Positions 36,431-46,707 are shown, numbered from the stretch's first letter. The stretch is DNA of 64,000 nt from Paenibacillus aceti (GCF_003614185.1 NZ_KZ987724.1:1294159-1358158), one strand, 5' to 3'. Notes: generated from the letters alone by a model not told the origin. Made by a program: numbers and translations.

Positions 36431-38302
36431 ATGAACTATCAAATTCCTGAAATTAACCTCAAAGCATTGTTCCTTGGCGACAAAGGCGAAAACGTTGATT
36501 TGTTCAAGGACATCTTATTGAAAATGGTTGACGAGCATGTAGGCTGGCGTCAAAATTACCAACCTCAAGACTTGCCGGTTATCACACCTTTCGATAAAAG
36601 TTCAAAGAGCTTTCAAGATACTGCAGACCATATGCGCAGCGTATTCAATGTATTATCTTCGAAACTTCGCTCTAAATCGCTGCCATGGCATACAGCTGGA
36701 CGTTTCTGGGGTCATATGAACTCCGAAACCTTGATGCCTGCCATTATCGCTTATTCAGCAGCAATGCTCTGGAACGGTAATAACGTGGCTTACGAATCTT
36801 CCCCAGGTACATCTGAAATGGAAGAAGAAGTTGGACATGAATTGGCTAAAATGATGAGCTACAAACCAGGCGAAAGCTGGGGCCATATCTGTGCTGACGG
36901 TTCCATCGCTAACCTGGAAGGCTTGTGGTATGCACGTAACATCAAATCCTTGCCACTCGCATTCAAGGAAGTTGTTCCTGAAATGGTTGAAGGCAAATCC
37001 GAATGGGAATTGCTGAATATGTCCACTGAAGAAATCATGGATATCGTTCAAAAGGTTCCTGATAAAATGGATGATATTAAAGCCGTATCCGCTCGTAGCG
37101 GTAAAAACCTGCAAAAGCTAGGTAAATGGCTCTTCCCACAAACGAAGCACTATTCCTGGCCAAAAGCTGGCGATATCATCGGTATTGGTCTTGACCAAGT
37201 AGAAGCAATCGATGTAGACAGTGAATATCGCATGGACATCACTAAACTGGAACAACGTATCCGTGAATTGGCTGCAGAGAAAATTCCGGTACTCGGCGTT
37301 GTCGGCGTTGTCGGTAGTACAGAAGAAGGTCAAATCGACCATATCGACAAGATTGTCGAACTTCGTAAAAAACTGGCTAAAGAAGGCATTTACTTCTATA
37401 TTCACATTGATGCTGCTTATGGCGGTTACGCACGCTCGATTTTCCTGGATGAAAATGATCAATTTATCGATTATGATAAGATCGATGAAGTATACAAGAA
37501 ACACCATATCTTTACCGATATGAAATTGAAGGATGAATGGCTGACTGAAGACATCTACAATGCCTTCAAAGCATTCAGTGAAGTTGAATCTGTAACGATC
37601 GACCCTCACAAAATGGGTTATATCCCTTACTCTGCTGGCGCGATTGCAATCCGCGACATCAGAATGCGTGAAGCGATCTCTTACTTCGCAACTTATGTAT
37701 TTGAAAAAGGCGCTGACATTCCTGCATTGCTTGGTGCTTATATCCTTGAAGGTTCCAAAGCCGGTGCAACTGCAGCCGCTGTATGGACAGCTCATAAAGT
37801 ATTACCACTGAACGTAACTGGTTATGGTAAACTAATGGGTGCCAGCATCGAAGGTGCATATCGCTTCTACAACTTCTTGAAAGACAAGAAATTTAATGTT
37901 AATGGCAAGACTATCGTACTTCATCCATTGACTAAACCAGACTTCAACATGGTTGACTATGTATTTAATGAAGAAGGCAACACTGACTTGGTGAAAATGA
38001 ACAAATTGAACCATGACTTCTTCGACTATGCTTCCTATGTTAAGGGCGGTTTGTATAGCAATGAATTCATCACTTCCCATACTGACTTCGCTATTCCAGA
38101 CTATGGCAACAGCCCATTGGAATTCGTGAAGAGCCTTGGATTCACTGAGGCAGAATGGGATCGTGCAGGTAAGGTTACTATCCTTCGTGCTTGCGCATTG
38201 TCTCCTTATGCTCATGATGAAGCAACATTTGAAGATTATGCAGCTAAGATCGAGAAAGCAATGCAAGACAAGCTCGAACAAATCTACATGTACGAAATGT
38301 AA
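36431..38302 (+). CDS. tdcA: Tyrosine decarboxylase, PLP-dependent
   Basis: This 623-residue group II decarboxylase has the size and motifs of the bacterial TDC of Enterococcus/Lactobacillus. It has [20 protein letters not shown] near residue 95, the HIDAAYGG segment with the PLP-ring Asp near 322, and [12 protein letters not shown] carrying the Schiff-base Lys394. It converts tyrosine to tyramine and CO2 in the cytoplasm. CACGGAGGTAACAAC precedes the ATG. It lies 71 bp after the antiporter gene, making a two-gene core unit. Some homologues also use phenylalanine, so phenethylamine may form as well. Confidence 0.95.
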   Translation: MNYQIPEINLKALFLGDKGENVDLFKDILLKMVDEHVGWRQNYQPQDLPVITPFDKSSKSFQDTADHMRSVFNVLSSKLRSKSLPWHTAGRFWGHMNSETLMPAIIAYSAAMLWNGNNVAYESSPGTSEMEEEVGHELAKMMSYKPGESWGHICADGSIANLEGLWYARNIKSLPLAFKEVVPEMVEGKSEWELLNMSTEEIMDIVQKVPDKMDDIKAVSARSGKNLQKLGKWLFPQTKHYSWPKAGDIIGIGLDQVEAIDVDSEYRMDITKLEQRIRELAAEKIPVLGVVGVVGSTEEGQIDHIDKIVELRKKLAKEGIYFYIHIDAAYGGYARSIFLDENDQFIDYDKIDEVYKKHHIFTDMKLKDEWLTEDIYNAFKAFSEVESVTIDPHKMGYIPYSAGAIAIRDIRMREAISYFATYVFEKGADIPALLGAYILEGSKAGATAAAVWTAHKVLPLNVTGYGKLMGASIEGAYRFYNFLKDKKFNVNGKTIVLHPLTKPDFNMVDYVFNEEGNTDLVKMNKLNHDFFDYASYVKGGLYSNEFITSHTDFAIPDYGNSPLEFVKSLGFTEAEWDRAGKVTILRACALSPYAHDEATFEDYAAKIEKAMQDKLEQIYMYEM

Positions 38303-38315
38303 TTATCACAAATAG

Positions 38316-38353
38316 GAAATGCGTAACAACCTTACCAGGGTTGTTACGCATTC
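38316..38353 (+). terminator. Hairpin between tdcA and the pyridoxal-kinase gene
   Basis: The long stem GGAATGCGTAACAACC.../GGGTTGTTACGCATTCC has a short loop, followed by TCTTTA rather than a pure T-run. It probably causes partial termination, so the kinase would be made in smaller amounts than the decarboxylase. Confidence 0.65.
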
Positions 38354-38386
38354 CTCTTTATCCATAATAAGGGGTGGTTTTTGAAC

Positions 38387-39211
38387 ATGTCGAACATAAG
38401 AAAAGTGCTTACAGTTGCAGGCTCAGATTCAAGCGGAGGGGCAGGGCTTGAGGCCGATCTGAAGACATTCCAGGAATATGGAACCTTTGGATTCTGCAGT
38501 ATTACCTCCATTGTAACGATGGACCCCGATAACAATTGGCATCACGACGTAACGCCGATCGATCCAGAACTGGTTCACAGACAGATCAAGACCGTATTAT
38601 CCGGTGGCAAGCTTGATGCGTTGAAGACTGGGATGCTCGGTTCCGTTGAAGTAATTGAGCTGTTAAGCAAAATTATTGATGAGAATGATATCGCTAACAT
38701 CGTCATTGACCCGGTCATGGTATGCAAAGGGGAGGACGAAGTCGTTCAACCTGAGAATGGACATGCCATCCGTGAATTACTGCTGCCTAGAGCAACCATC
38801 ACTACGCCTAATCTGTTCGAAGCTGGTCAACTGGCCGGAATGTCCAAGGTAAAAACCATCGACGATATGAAGGAAGCTGCGCGGCAGATCTTCGATCTGG
38901 GCGTTAAGAATGTCGTTATCAAAGGCGGCAAGACCCTAGAAGCTGAGAAAGCCGTTGATCTACTGTATGACGGTAATGAATTTACGCTGTATGAAGCTGA
39001 CAAACTGGAAACAAACCATAATCATGGGGCAGGGTGTACCTTCGCAGCAGCCATCGCAGCTGGTTTAGCTAAGGGAATGCCGGTTAAAGCTGCGGTATCC
39101 AAAGCCAAGGAATTTACAACAGCGGCTATTCATGGCGGATTTGCCTTTAATCGCTATGTAGGGCCAGTTTGGCATGGGGCATTTAATAAGGCCGAAGGGC
39201 GTATTGAATAA
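38387..39211 (+). CDS. Pyridoxal/hydroxymethylpyrimidine kinase (ThiD/PdxK type)
   Basis: This is a 274-residue ribokinase-fold kinase. VLTVAGSDSSGGAGLEADLK is near residue 5, DPVMVCKGED near 108, and TNHNHGAGCTFAAAIAAGLA near 208, where the catalytic-base motif GAGCTF resembles Bacillus-type PdxK/ThiD. It phosphorylates pyridoxal or HMP. Its position between tyrosine decarboxylase and nhaC suggests PLP supply for the decarboxylase rather than thiamine synthesis. The ATG at 38387 lies nine bases after AAGGGGTGG; a TTG two codons earlier is the alternative. Confidence 0.88.
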   Translation: MSNIRKVLTVAGSDSSGGAGLEADLKTFQEYGTFGFCSITSIVTMDPDNNWHHDVTPIDPELVHRQIKTVLSGGKLDALKTGMLGSVEVIELLSKIIDENDIANIVIDPVMVCKGEDEVVQPENGHAIRELLLPRATITTPNLFEAGQLAGMSKVKTIDDMKEAARQIFDLGVKNVVIKGGKTLEAEKAVDLLYDGNEFTLYEADKLETNHNHGAGCTFAAAIAAGLAKGMPVKAAVSKAKEFTTAAIHGGFAFNRYVGPVWHGAFNKAEGRIE

Positions 39212-39304
39212 TTAGAGCTTATTTGGTCAATCTATAAATCGAATCACTAAATTACTCCGTTTACAACAAATGTTCAATCATAACTTGATAAGGAGTTCAG
39301 GCTT

Positions 39305-40672
39305 ATGAACAAAGAGGTTACACTAAAAGAAAGCCTGTTTCTGTTAGTCGTTCTGTTAGCGATTATTGGAGCATGCATTATTGGTCTCGGGATGGATCCA
39401 CAAATTCCGATTTTGATATCTCTGGGCGTTATTATCATCTTCGCGAAAATTAAAGGGGCTTCCTGGGATCGTATCCATAAAGGAATTTCCAACGGGATTA
39501 GTCCCGGGCTTATACCTATTCTCATCTTTATGCTCATCGGAGCATTGATCAGCGTCTGGATCTCCGCAGGAACCATTCAGACCATCATGATATATGGCTT
39601 CAAAATATTATCCGCTAAATACTTTTTGCCTTCCGTATTTGTTATTTGCGCAGTCGTAGGGGTTACTGTAGGCAGCTCGTTCACGACGATCTCAACCGTA
39701 GGTATCGCATTCTTCGGCATGGGGCAAATTATGGGCTATGATCCTGCAATTACGACTGGCGCCATCATTTCAGGTGCCTTCTTGGGCAACAATATCTCTC
39801 CATTATCTGACACAACCAATCTGGCGTCTGCCATTGCCGAGGTCGATCTATTTGAACATATCCGTTATATGATGCGTGTCGTCATACCTGCTTTTCTGAT
39901 CACAGTGATCTTCTTTGCGGTTATGGGACATGCTAATGTATTAACGACAGGGGATCAAGTTAATGAGCTCGTTAATACATTAAGTACATCATTTCCTATT
40001 TCGATCGTTACCTTAATACCAGTTCTAGTGCTATTCCTGTGCGCATGGCGTAAGGTACCTGCAATTCCGACGTTGCTGTTAAGTATCGTCTTCACGATCG
40101 GTGTTATTTATATTTATCATCCGCATACCAGCCTATCGGACATTTCGGCGCTGATGCAGAATGGTTATGTAGCTAACACTGGAGTAGAGAGTGTAGATAA
40201 GCTGCTTACGCGTGGCGGTATACAGAGCATGATGTGGTCGGTATCCTTGATTCTCCTGGCACTCGCTCTGGGCGGTTTGCTTGTCGAGATGAATATCATC
40301 AAGACGATTATCTCGCGGATCACTTCCTTCGTAAGTACAAAGGGCAAACTGATCTTAATGACAGGCCTCAGTGCAATGGGAGTTAACTTGCTGCTAGGCG
40401 AGCAATACTTATCGATTATTCTGCCGGGTGAAGCGTTCAAGGCACAATACGATGCGATCCAATTAGATCGTAAGGAAATGTCGAGAATCCTCGCTAACGG
40501 AGGCGCAGCAGTGAATGCCTTGATCCCATGGGGCGTAAGCGGCGTGTTCATCACAGGCACCCTGGGCGTTTCGACATTGGATTATCTACCGTTCGCCGTT
40601 TTCTGTATCGCAGCGCCAATCTTGAATATTTTGTTCGGATTTGTAGGCAAAAAATCGGCAAAATCCTCTTAA
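39305..40672 (+). CDS. nhaC: Na+/H+ antiporter NhaC family
   Basis: This 455-residue membrane protein has ~11-12 helices. Its NhaC signatures are GISPGLIPILIFMLIGAL near residue 62, VGSSFTTISTVGIAF near 120 and FLGNNISPLSDTTNLASAI near 160. It exchanges Na+ for H+ or acts as a related antiporter. In enterococcal tyramine loci nhaC closes the cluster, and the same order is found here. It has ATAAGGAG ahead of the ATG. With the antiporter and decarboxylase it would help manage internal pH and sodium. Confidence 0.93.
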   Translation: MNKEVTLKESLFLLVVLLAIIGACIIGLGMDPQIPILISLGVIIIFAKIKGASWDRIHKGISNGISPGLIPILIFMLIGALISVWISAGTIQTIMIYGFKILSAKYFLPSVFVICAVVGVTVGSSFTTISTVGIAFFGMGQIMGYDPAITTGAIISGAFLGNNISPLSDTTNLASAIAEVDLFEHIRYMMRVVIPAFLITVIFFAVMGHANVLTTGDQVNELVNTLSTSFPISIVTLIPVLVLFLCAWRKVPAIPTLLLSIVFTIGVIYIYHPHTSLSDISALMQNGYVANTGVESVDKLLTRGGIQSMMWSVSLILLALALGGLLVEMNIIKTIISRITSFVSTKGKLILMTGLSAMGVNLLLGEQYLSIILPGEAFKAQYDAIQLDRKEMSRILANGGAAVNALIPWGVSGVFITGTLGVSTLDYLPFAVFCIAAPILNILFGFVGKKSAKSS

Positions 40673-40710
40673 TACATCACGATATACAAGCATAGATTGT
40701 GTTAAAATGA

Positions 40711-40739
40711 AAAAAGTTGGTATGCTGCCAACTTTTTTT
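40711..40739 (+). terminator. Terminator of the tyramine locus
   Basis: The stem AAAAAGTTGG/CCAACTTTTT ends in a run of seven T, 38 bp after the nhaC stop. Confidence 0.9.
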
Positions 40740-40863
40740 CTGTTAAACGTGTATAATGTATAATGGTAAAAAAAGTCGAATGGTAATAATTCCAAGTAAA
40801 AATTATTGTTTTATTGTGTTATACATAAATCAGGAACTTGCCATGACTCAAGGAGGGACATTA

Positions 40864-41175
40864 ATGCTAATTAATGAATTAAAAGGAAAAGCATTGGACG
40901 AATTTATGGAAGGTATTCTAACCTTGGAAACCAAAGAAGAGTGCTATTCTTTTTTTGATGATTTATGTACTGTAAATGAAATTAAAACGTTAATTCAGCG
41001 TTTCCAAGTAGCCAAGATGCTGTATAACAATAATACGTACAATAAGATCGAAACTGAAGCAGGGGCGAGTACAGCCACCATCTCGCGTGTGAAGCGTTCT
41101 TTGTATCACGGCAATGATAGCTATGAGCTAATGTTCAGTCGCATGAAGAATTCCAATCCGAAGAAGACCGACTAA
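40864..41175 (+). CDS. YerC/YecD-family TrpR-like regulator
   Basis: This is a 103-residue TrpR-fold DNA-binding protein. DEFMEGILTLETKEECYSFF is near residue 11, then FDDLCTVNEIKTLIQRFQVA. The helix-turn-helix KIETEAGASTATISRVKRSL is near 62. The ATG at 40864 follows AAGGAGGG; the longer frame to 40756 is not supported. YerC proteins bind DNA as dimers and their ligand is uncertain. Lying just after the tyramine operon, it might regulate it in response to an aromatic amino acid, but YerC is also a common free-standing gene. Confidence 0.88.
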   Translation: MLINELKGKALDEFMEGILTLETKEECYSFFDDLCTVNEIKTLIQRFQVAKMLYNNNTYNKIETEAGASTATISRVKRSLYHGNDSYELMFSRMKNSNPKKTD

Positions 41176-41259
41176 TTACAAATACGGTCATTTAGAAATC
41201 CCATGGATATAAAGCGCTTACAATAGCTAATTATGCCAATTCTATAATAAGTGATTAGA

Positions 41260-41294
41260 AGCCAGATATCTTGTGGGGGTATCTGGCTTTTGTT
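41260..41294 (+). terminator. Terminator after the YerC-type gene
   Basis: The stem AGCCAGATA/TATCTGGCT is followed by TTTGTTT. Confidence 0.85.
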
Positions 41295-41649
41295 TGAGGT
41301 GGGGAGGGGGTGTAAGCCTATAGCTGCTACACACCGCTTAGAATCGCCTGGGCGATGCCGGGCCGCTGCGTACAAGCTTCTAGCGTTGCAGTGCTTCGCT
41401 GAGGCTGCGTGACTGCGGATTAGTCGGTCAAACATGGCCCAAGCGTCACACAGACGCCTAGGCGATCGCTGTCGCCTTACCGCCAAGACAGTTCGTAACA
41501 AGGTTCGTTCCACGGATAGAGTCAGTAATAGAGTTAGTTGCTACATAGGGCGAGTCGTTGCCACGCCACAACTTTGTGCCGGAACTTTGTATTCGAAGCT
41601 TTGTATCATAACCTTGCAAACCTCCGGAAAACCTTAGCCAACCTCCAAA
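41295..41649. other. Non-coding stretch, no feature seen
   Basis: Neither strand has a frame with a ribosome binding site or recognisable protein. The region contains GC-rich short inverted repeats (such as CGCCTGGGCG near 41346) and leads into the CCTGCA palindrome array. Confidence 0.4.
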
Positions 41650-41826
41650 CCTGCAAAAGTGCAGGCTTTTCATACGGAATCCCCTTTTCTGCACGAATTC
41701 CTGCAAATCTGCAGGCTTTTTTACCGTTTTCTTTAGAAACGAGCTGATCTGGCGCAAAAGCCTGCATTATCGCAGGAATTTACATTTTAGGGCGCAGGGT
41801 AGTAGAAATTCCTGCATTTTAGCAGG
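41650..41826. repeat. Array of four CCTGCA-N-TGCAGG 16-bp palindromes
   Basis: Units lie at 41650-41665, 41700-41715, 41761-41776 and 41811-41826. Each is CCTGCA, 4 nt, then (T/C/A)GCAGG. The start-to-start spacing is 50, 61 and 50 bp. The first two are followed by CTTTT, the last two by AATTT, as if inverted in pairs. They look like Paenibacillus-type dispersed palindromes. No gene overlaps them convincingly. Confidence 0.75.
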
Positions 41827-41902
41827 AATTTATCATCGCGGATGGGGGCGTAGGCCGAACCTTGAATCGAATATTTGCGAATGCCGCATAAAGCACACAG
41901 CA

Positions 41903-41936
41903 AAAGCCGAGGACGCATAATCGTCCCCGGCTTTTT
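41903..41936. terminator. Strong bidirectional-looking terminator
   Basis: The stem AAAGCCGaGGACG/CGTCCcCGGCTTT has a 6-nt loop and T-runs on both strands. It sits at the 3' end of the minus-strand SDR gene. Confidence 0.88.
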
Positions 41937-41960
41937 ATAAAAATAAGTGTGTATTTAAAC

Positions 41961-42746
41961 TTAAATAGTAGCGCCACCATCAACAGCAAATGACTGTGCA
42001 GTAATATTATTAGCAAGATCACTACATAAGAAAACAGCCATGTTTGCAATATCTTCTGGTTCTTGTGGGCGCTTTAATGGAATCATGTCGGTAAAACTGG
42101 CAAATATCTTCGCTTTTTCCTCTTCGTTATTCTCTCCAGCCATTTCGTTAAGCTGTTTCTCCCACATCTCGGTTCTAACAACGCCAGGCAAAATTGCATT
42201 AATATTAATATTCGAGTCTGCAGCTTCTCTAGCTAAAGCGGCAGTAAGAGCCATTACACCGGCCTTTGCAGAAGCATAAATACTTGAAGCTGGAGTGGCC
42301 ATTTTGGCAGCTATGGAAGAGAGATTCACAATTTTCCCCGATTTACGAGGTATCATATAAGCAAGAGCTGCCTTACAGCCATGAATAGTACCTTTTAAGT
42401 CAATGTCAACTACAAGATCTATCTCATTGGTAGAGAACTCATGGATCGGTTTCATGATACCAATCCCTGCGTTATTGATCATGAAATCAAGTTTACCCAA
42501 CTCACTCGTTGTTGTTTCGATAAGCTTACTGAAGGATTCTGAATCCCGGGTGTCAATCTGGAACGCAATTGAATTACAGCCCAAGTTCTTAATCTCCTCA
42601 GCCGTTTGTTTAGCCTTTTCTATGTTAATGTCAGCGACAACCACATCTGCTCCTGCTTGGGCAAATCGCAGAGCAATAGCTTTCCCAAGACCGCTTGCAG
42701 AACCAGTTACAATAGCTACTTTACCACTCATATTAATCTCAATCAT
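41961..42746 (-). CDS. Short-chain dehydrogenase/reductase (SDR)
   Basis: This 261-residue classical SDR has the NAD(P) motif TGSASGLG near residue 14 and DFMINNAGIG near 87. The catalytic Ser lies in IVNLSSIAAK and the Tyr/Lys pair in YASAKAG near 157. The tail ITAQSFAVDGGATI is typical of 3-oxoacyl-ACP reductase/FabG-like enzymes. Asp in VVVADIN suggests NAD preference. It is divergent from a LuxR-type regulator 123 bp away, which may control it. The substrate is unknown. Confidence 0.93.
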   Translation of the reverse strand: MIEINMSGKVAIVTGSASGLGKAIALRFAQAGADVVVADINIEKAKQTAEEIKNLGCNSIAFQIDTRDSESFSKLIETTTSELGKLDFMINNAGIGIMKPIHEFSTNEIDLVVDIDLKGTIHGCKAALAYMIPRKSGKIVNLSSIAAKMATPASSIYASAKAGVMALTAALAREAADSNININAILPGVVRTEMWEKQLNEMAGENNEEEKAKIFASFTDMIPLKRPQEPEDIANMAVFLCSDLANNITAQSFAVDGGATI

Positions 42747-42869
42747 CCTATTAACCTACCTTTCTCTGTTTGCCTCTAGCATATAGTAAAAGACGAATAT
42801 ACATCATCGGATATATTACCTATATTATGTTATATTATTAACAAGCGATAAAAGAGATGTGGGTGGAGA

Positions 42870-43664
42870 ATGAAACACATTACAATAGAGGACTACCAGA
42901 TGATACTTGATTTGTGTTTTATGATGGATCACTATGAGGAACAATATCGCCAGAGAATTCTGGAAATTCTGTCCGAAAAATTAGGCTCAGGGTATCACCA
43001 CATTACCTTCCTCACGCTTGATAAGCACGAACAACTGGCGAACCCTGTTGGTATTAACAAGGTACAGAGATTGTGCGATACTTACACTGAGGGATATGAT
43101 CGTTTTGACATATTCAGAGACGTATGTAAACCCGGGAAGAGGATCGCCGGGGTTATGTCCATCGAAGATATTATGAGTTTTCATGAGTATGAGCAAACCA
43201 CTTACTATAATGATTTTCTTCGTAAAGAAAACCTTTATTATGAGTTAGCAGTTCCGCTGTACTACAATAATAGGCTGGTTGGTGGCCTTGGACTTTTTAG
43301 AGAGAAGAAGGAGGGAGATTTCTCACCTCGTGATAAGGAGATCGTGAGTCTTCTTTCCCGACATCTAGCCTTAAGCTATCACAATTCGTTACGAGCCCAA
43401 GCATTTAATTCTGATCAGTCGCCATTAACGAAAACCTGTCAGAAAGAAAACCTTCTTTTAAAACTGACCTTGGCAGAAAGGAAAATTGTTGCTCTTGTGG
43501 AAAAAGGGATGACCAACCGGGAGATTGCCAAACACAACAATATTAGTTTTCACACAGTAAAAGCTCATTTAGAGCATATTTATAACAAACTAGAAGTGCA
43601 TAGCCGAACAGAAATGTTACATCGAATTAACAGCCAAAATGTAAAGGGGATAAAATCTACATAG
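42870..43664 (+). CDS. LuxR-type transcriptional regulator with GAF-like sensor
   Basis: This 264-residue regulator has an N-terminal ~180-residue domain resembling GAF (ELAVPLYYNNRLVGGLGLFR near residue 127). The C-terminal LuxR helix-turn-helix is LTLAERKIVALVEKGMTNRE and then HTVKAHLEHIYNKLEVHSRT. It was transcribed divergently from the SDR gene, the usual place for a local activator. The ligand is unknown. AT-rich sequence of the shared 123-bp gap probably holds both promoters. Confidence 0.9.
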   Translation: MKHITIEDYQMILDLCFMMDHYEEQYRQRILEILSEKLGSGYHHITFLTLDKHEQLANPVGINKVQRLCDTYTEGYDRFDIFRDVCKPGKRIAGVMSIEDIMSFHEYEQTTYYNDFLRKENLYYELAVPLYYNNRLVGGLGLFREKKEGDFSPRDKEIVSLLSRHLALSYHNSLRAQAFNSDQSPLTKTCQKENLLLKLTLAERKIVALVEKGMTNREIAKHNNISFHTVKAHLEHIYNKLEVHSRTEMLHRINSQNVKGIKST

Positions 43665-43724
43665 TAAAACTTAGTGATTCTGCTTTTCGGTTAAATGGAA
43701 ACGCTTGCGAATAACAGCGAATAC

Positions 43725-44021
43725 ATTAACGTTTGAATAGTTCGGCAAGGAGATTTATTCGTTTGTATACCAGGTATTCCAGGTTTCCAAGAAGACCGAC
43801 ATCAGTATGTAGAAGAAGCTATTAGGGCGGGGGCAGTTGCCTTAGTAGTAGAACATGATGTCAACATCAGCATCAGCGTGCCAACGATCAAAGTGCCGAA
43901 TGCCCGTTATGCAATGGCCGTATTCGCTAATCATCTGAACGATTACCCGAGTACTGAAATAAAGTTAATCGGAGTGACAGGTACAAATGGAAAAACAACA
44001 ACTAGTCACATGCTGGATTGA
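43725..44021 (+). pseudogene. murE: murE fragment (UDP-MurNAc-dipeptide ligase, internal part only)
   Basis: Translation from 43737 gives VRQGDLFVCIPGIPGFQEDR, then EAIRAGAVALVVEHDV, and ends KLIGVTGTNGKTTTSHMLD before a TGA at 44019. This is the N-terminal Rossmann-like part and ATP-binding loop of a MurE ligase. There is an in-frame TGA just upstream and the remaining ~400 residues are missing. It is a remnant, sitting at the left edge of the AT-rich SIR2-HerA module, and may mark a former recombination or insertion point. Confidence 0.88.
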
Positions 44022-44110
44022 ATAGAGGAAGATTACTTGAGAACAAAAGGAAATTAGAAGTGGAATGGCGAAAATTATACTCAAGAGAAAATACAAAAAG
44101 GTGAGATGAA

Positions 44111-45289
44111 ATGACATTTTCCGCAATAACACCTTTTTTATATCATTTAAGAAACAATAAGGATATAAATGAAGGAACAGAATTTGAAGATCAGAAAAAA
44201 GATATATCTATCATTCTAAGACAAATTTGCAGTAAATCTGAAAATTTAAATTTTTTGCTTGGTTCTGGTTGCTCGCTACCTGCTATTCAATTAATGGGTA
44301 ATACTTTTATGGAATTAAAGAGGAGTGAACCCCTCTTAAATGATGTTCTTGGAAAATATAATGCGGATAATAGAGATATTGAAGGATTCTTGAATCATTT
44401 AAATCATGGTTTGAATTTTCTTGAGCCGGGAAGCGATCACTATAAGAAAATTGAAGAAGCCTTTAAAACTACCAAAAAGTTTCTTTTAAAATCTATAAAA
44501 CTTGATTATTACGTGAAAACAGATGATCAACCTACAACAGGAGATTTGAATACTATTGCAACATTAGACTTATATCTGAGATTTTATAGAAGTATTTTTA
44601 GCTTTCGAGAATTTAATAAGCAAGTATCTCCTGTTAACATTTTTACTACTAATTATGATTTGTTTTCTGAAGTATCACTTGAGATGTTAGGGATACACTA
44701 TACAAATGGTTTTAAGGGATTCGTCTCTAGAACATTTGATCCATCTGTGTTTCGATTTAGACTCGTTGACGAGGAAAATAGATACAAAGAAAAATGGAGT
44801 GCTGTTAGACGGTTTGTAAAATTATTTAAAATCCACGGTTCTATTGACTGGAGATTTGATGAAAAGGATCAAGCAATAAAGCAAAGTAATAATATAGACA
44901 TTGATTATGCTAATTACTCTCAAGAGATTTTGATTTATCCAACTTTACAGAAACATCTTGAGTCTCAACAGAGTCCTTACTCTGAACTCTTCAGAGAATT
45001 CACTAATCATATGCAAAGAAAAAACTCAACACTTATAGTAATTGGATATGGATTCCCCGATGAGCATATCAATCAACTAATTTCCCAGTCTCTTCAGCAT
45101 GATGATTTTAATCTAATTGTATTTGGCAATAAAAATGAGCTAAATGCTAAATTATTTATTGAGAAACACAAAGAAAAAAGCAATTTCCACTTCATCGGCG
45201 GAAATTTTAATAATTTAAATGATGGACATTATTTCAGTAATGTTATCCAATTGCTAGAGGATGGGATCAATAATGCAGACTCGAAATAG
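44111..45289 (+). CDS. SIR2-domain protein of a SIR2-HerA anti-phage system
   Basis: This 392-residue protein has the bacterial defence SIR2 fold. The NAD-binding LLGSGCSLP includes Gly51-Ser55, FTTNYDLF holds Asn181-Tyr182-Asp183, and KIHGSIDWRF carries the putative catalytic His242. The C-terminal strand NSTLIVIGYGFPDEHIN is typical. Such proteins hydrolyse NAD+ or nucleic acid when activated by phage. The ATG at 44111 has AAAGGTGAG ahead, and herA begins inside its last 17 bp. The DNA is markedly AT-rich relative to the flanking housekeeping genes, suggesting transfer. With herA broken it may be inactive or act alone. Confidence 0.88.
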   Translation: MTFSAITPFLYHLRNNKDINEGTEFEDQKKDISIILRQICSKSENLNFLLGSGCSLPAIQLMGNTFMELKRSEPLLNDVLGKYNADNRDIEGFLNHLNHGLNFLEPGSDHYKKIEEAFKTTKKFLLKSIKLDYYVKTDDQPTTGDLNTIATLDLYLRFYRSIFSFREFNKQVSPVNIFTTNYDLFSEVSLEMLGIHYTNGFKGFVSRTFDPSVFRFRLVDEENRYKEKWSAVRRFVKLFKIHGSIDWRFDEKDQAIKQSNNIDIDYANYSQEILIYPTLQKHLESQQSPYSELFREFTNHMQRKNSTLIVIGYGFPDEHINQLISQSLQHDDFNLIVFGNKNELNAKLFIEKHKEKSNFHFIGGNFNNLNDGHYFSNVIQLLEDGINNADSK

Positions 45290-46707
45290 TATTGGAGTTA
45301 TAAGCAAGGTATACACTAATAAAATTGTAATAGAAATACCAGATACAAATAAGATAAATTATAATTTCCAGGGAGATTTATATATTTGTGAGGGGATAAA
45401 TTCTTTTGTTACAATATATAAATCATTACATCAAAAATTTATTTACCAAATTATTAATTTAGCGGAATTAGAAAAGCCATTTGATAATGAAGATGAATCA
45501 AAATTTTATAATAAGGCATATTTTGAAGCAATACCAATTGGGGAGATAAAAGAGGAAAACTTTAAATTTGGTTTATCTAAATTCCCGATGATTGGTAATG
45601 ATGTTTATCTAACTGATATTTTAGATATGAACCAAATTTTTAAAATTGATGATGACATTCCTTCCTTGTCGTTAGGCTTATTATCTAGCCATGAATATTA
45701 CTCTCCAAAATTCGCACTGGATAAATTACTTACGAATCATATGTGTATTTTAGGTAATACAGGATCAGGCAAGTCAACAACAGTACGTAAACTTTTAAAT
45801 GAAATAATTTTATCAGCCAAAGAATTTTCTTTAGATATTAATTCTGCAAAGTTTATAATATTTGATGTTCATGATGAATATGATAATTTGCCAAGCAATA
45901 TCTCTACTATTACTGATGTGCTAACGGAAATATCAATTCCTCTTAATACTTTGTCTCCAGATGATTGGATTAATTTAGTACAGCCTTCTAATGCAGTGCA
46001 ACTCCCAGTTTTGATGAATGGACTGCGTTTAGCTAATTTAATTGAAAACAATGAGTCTTCCATTTGTGACTGGGTAAAAGCGTATTGTGCATTAGAACTT
46101 TATAATAATGTTCAAACAGAGGTTGTAGGTAAGAGAACTAAAATAGTCTCTTTGCTTCAAGATATAAATGATATTGGTATCAAAAGTATACTTAAAACAT
46201 ATAATTCTCAATTTGGTAATTTTAATAATTTTGATGAACAAGAGTTCATCAATGCTATTAAAAATTTCATTCGAATCAACTCGAATCATGATTATGAAAA
46301 TTGTAAAGAGTTAATTTTTTCCCTTTTAGAAAGTTCAACTAGCAAAGTAACTCAACTGAAAAATTTAGAGTTAGGAATAGAACTTACTTTTTTATTTGAA
46401 GAAAGTAAAGGTAATACTCAAATTCGTTCATACTGTTCCACATTAATGACACGTATTAGTAATTTAATTGCGTCTTATTCTGGATCAATTTTTGATAACA
46501 ACGAACAAAAAATCAATAAATTCAATGAAGTTTGTAATTTTGAAAAAGGTTTTACCTTATTTAAGGTGGCAAGTCTAGAGAATAAAGACTTACTTTTCTT
46601 TACGAGTTATATCTTAAAAAAAACTTATAATAGTCAAAAAGAACAACGGGCTAGTAAAATAAAAGGCGATTCACTTTACCATTTTATTTTTGACGAAGCA
46701 CATAAAT

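Noticed and set aside
41458-41757. Minus-strand 99-codon frame over the CCTGCA palindromes
   Set aside because: It has no ribosome binding site, and its composition follows the repeats rather than protein coding.
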